Shown here piece after piece: positions 63,219 to 64,000 of a stretch of 64,000 nucleotides of DNA. Under the pieces are notes generated by a model. The model worked only from the letters and a program-made list of their open reading frames with translations. It did no database searches and had not been told where the DNA came from. Source of the DNA: Paenibacillus sp. HW567 (GTDB lineage: Bacteria; Bacillota; Bacilli; Paenibacillales; Paenibacillaceae); NCBI RefSeq assembly GCF_000374185.1, contig NZ_KB910518.1, positions 4,388,530 through 4,452,529 of the forward strand, written 5' to 3'. Position numbers and translations under genes: made by a program. Each line of letters begins with the position of its first letter. The stretch's first letter is position 1.

Positions 63219-64000
63219 TTACACCTGTGCCGCAGGCTCCGAAGCCTTCAAATAGCGATTCTCCGGTATAGGGAGACCGAGATTGCCCCGCAGGGTATCA
63301 CTCTCATATTCGGTACGGAACAGCCCCCGCTCCTGCAGGATAGGCACAACGCGGTCCACGAATTCCTCCAGCCCGTTCGGAACGGCGGCTCCCAGCATAA
63401 AGCCATCTGCCGCTCCGCCCTCGAACCAGGCCTGAAGCTGATCGGCCACCTGCTCCGGTGTACCGATGAAGCTGCTTCGCGGAGTGGCAGATTGCAGCGC
63501 GACCTCGCGCAGGGTCAAGCCCTTCTCTTTGGCATCCTTTTTGATTTTATCCGTGCCGCTCTGGAAGCTGTTTCGGCCCAAATCGCCTAGCTCGGGGAAC
63601 AGCTCATCCAGCGGGTATTGCGAGAAATCATGATGCTCGAAGAATCTTCCCAGATAGTTCAGCGCGTTCTCAATTGTCACCAGCCCGGCAATCTCCTGGT
63701 ATTTGCGCTCCGCCTCCTCCGGCGTGTCCCCAAGGATAGGGGCAATTCCGGGGAAGATCAAGACCTCGTCAGGATTACGTCCGAACGAAGCTACGCGGGC
63801 TTTAACATCTCTGTAGAACTCCTGCGCTTCTTCGAGCGTTTCTTGTCCGGTAAAGATGGCATTGGCTTCCTTCGCGGCGTAATTCTTGCCCACCTCCGAA
63901 GAGCCTGCCTGGAAAATAACCGGCTGCCCCTGCTTCGAACGGGCGATATTCAGCGGCCCTTTAACCGAGAAGAACTCGCCTTCGTGGTTCAACGTGTGTA
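63219..64000 (-). CDS. LLM-class flavin monooxygenase (NtaA/SnaA/YtnJ type), 5' end outside window
   Basis: 260 codons visible, continuing past the right edge (the frame is open through 63998). The visible part has SVKGPLNIARSKQGQPVIFQAGSSEVG, a hallmark of NtaA/DszA-type FMNH2-dependent monooxygenases, and ends with HQ-like C-terminus region GNLGLPIPENRYL. Full proteins are about 440 aa. Likely cleaves a C-S or C-N bond in concert with the downstream M20 enzyme. Confidence 0.88.
   Translation of the reverse strand, partial: HTLNHEGEFFSVKGPLNIARSKQGQPVIFQAGSSEVGKNYAAKEANAIFTGQETLEEAQEFYRDVKARVASFGRNPDEVLIFPGIAPILGDTPEEAERKYQEIAGLVTIENALNYLGRFFEHHDFSQYPLDELFPELGDLGRNSFQSGTDKIKKDAKEKGLTLREVALQSATPRSSFIGTPEQVADQLQAWFEGGAADGFMLGAAVPNGLEEFVDRVVPILQERGLFRTEYESDTLRGNLGLPIPENRYLKASEPAAQV

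Overview
The window looks like chromosome from a spore-forming Firmicute of the Paenibacillus type. Evidence seen: an uninterrupted sporulation sigma-K gene, promoters with sigma-E/sigma-K -10 boxes, collagen-like spore-surface proteins with their glycosyltransferases, an S-layer (SLH) protein, LplA/LplB/YtcP-type ABC importers with a Cache-AraC regulator, and strong AGGAGG-like ribosome sites. The genus is inferred from gene content; there is no rRNA or tRNA gene to anchor it. No CRISPR array, insertion sequence or prophage was found.

1-13.4 kb (minus strand, running off the left edge): one end of an NRPS/PKS antibiotic cluster. In transcription order it holds a sugar-phosphate-cyclase-like gene, a leader peptide plus terminator (attenuator), a C-A(Asn)-T-E NRPS, a fusion of a ClbP-like peptidase with a SyrD/PvdE-type exporter, and a glycerate-derived extender-unit set (FkbK-like dehydrogenase, FkbH-like glyceryl loader, acyl carrier protein, methyltransferase, FkbI-like acyl-CoA dehydrogenase). 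Together these predict an N-acyl-D-Asn prodrug that is exported and activated outside the cell, with a hydroxy- or methoxymalonyl-ACP building block.

13.5-23 kb: a zeta-type toxin with an overlapping 59-residue partner, sigK, a PucR-type regulator divergent from an acetoacetate-decarboxylase-like/SDR operon, an NSS-family sodium symporter, and a transglutaminase-like lipoprotein.

23-28.9 kb: a probable spore-surface (exosporium) island: two glycosyltransferases, a collagen-like protein, and a small protein sharing its N-terminal domain, with sigma-K-like promoters.

29-48.5 kb: a methylglucuronoxylan utilisation locus: importer (permease, permease, binding protein), Cache-AraC regulator, Nif3-like protein, GH67 alpha-glucuronidase, GH52 beta-xylosidase, second AraC regulator, GntR regulator, uxuA, uxuB and a large GH2 enzyme. 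Glucuronate isomerase is not in the window.

48.6-55.7 kb: one long minus-strand operon under a GntR regulator: M20 amidohydrolase, MetN-MetI-MetQ importer with a UroD/corrinoid-methyltransferase-like gene inserted, proC, and a glyoxalase-like protein. It probably takes up and processes a modified amino acid.

55.9-64 kb: a beta-propeller/SLH surface protein, two gene remnants, an HD-domain phosphohydrolase, a PspC/PspA membrane-stress pair separated by a highly structured intergenic element, and an M20 hydrolase downstream of a flavin monooxygenase that runs off the right edge.
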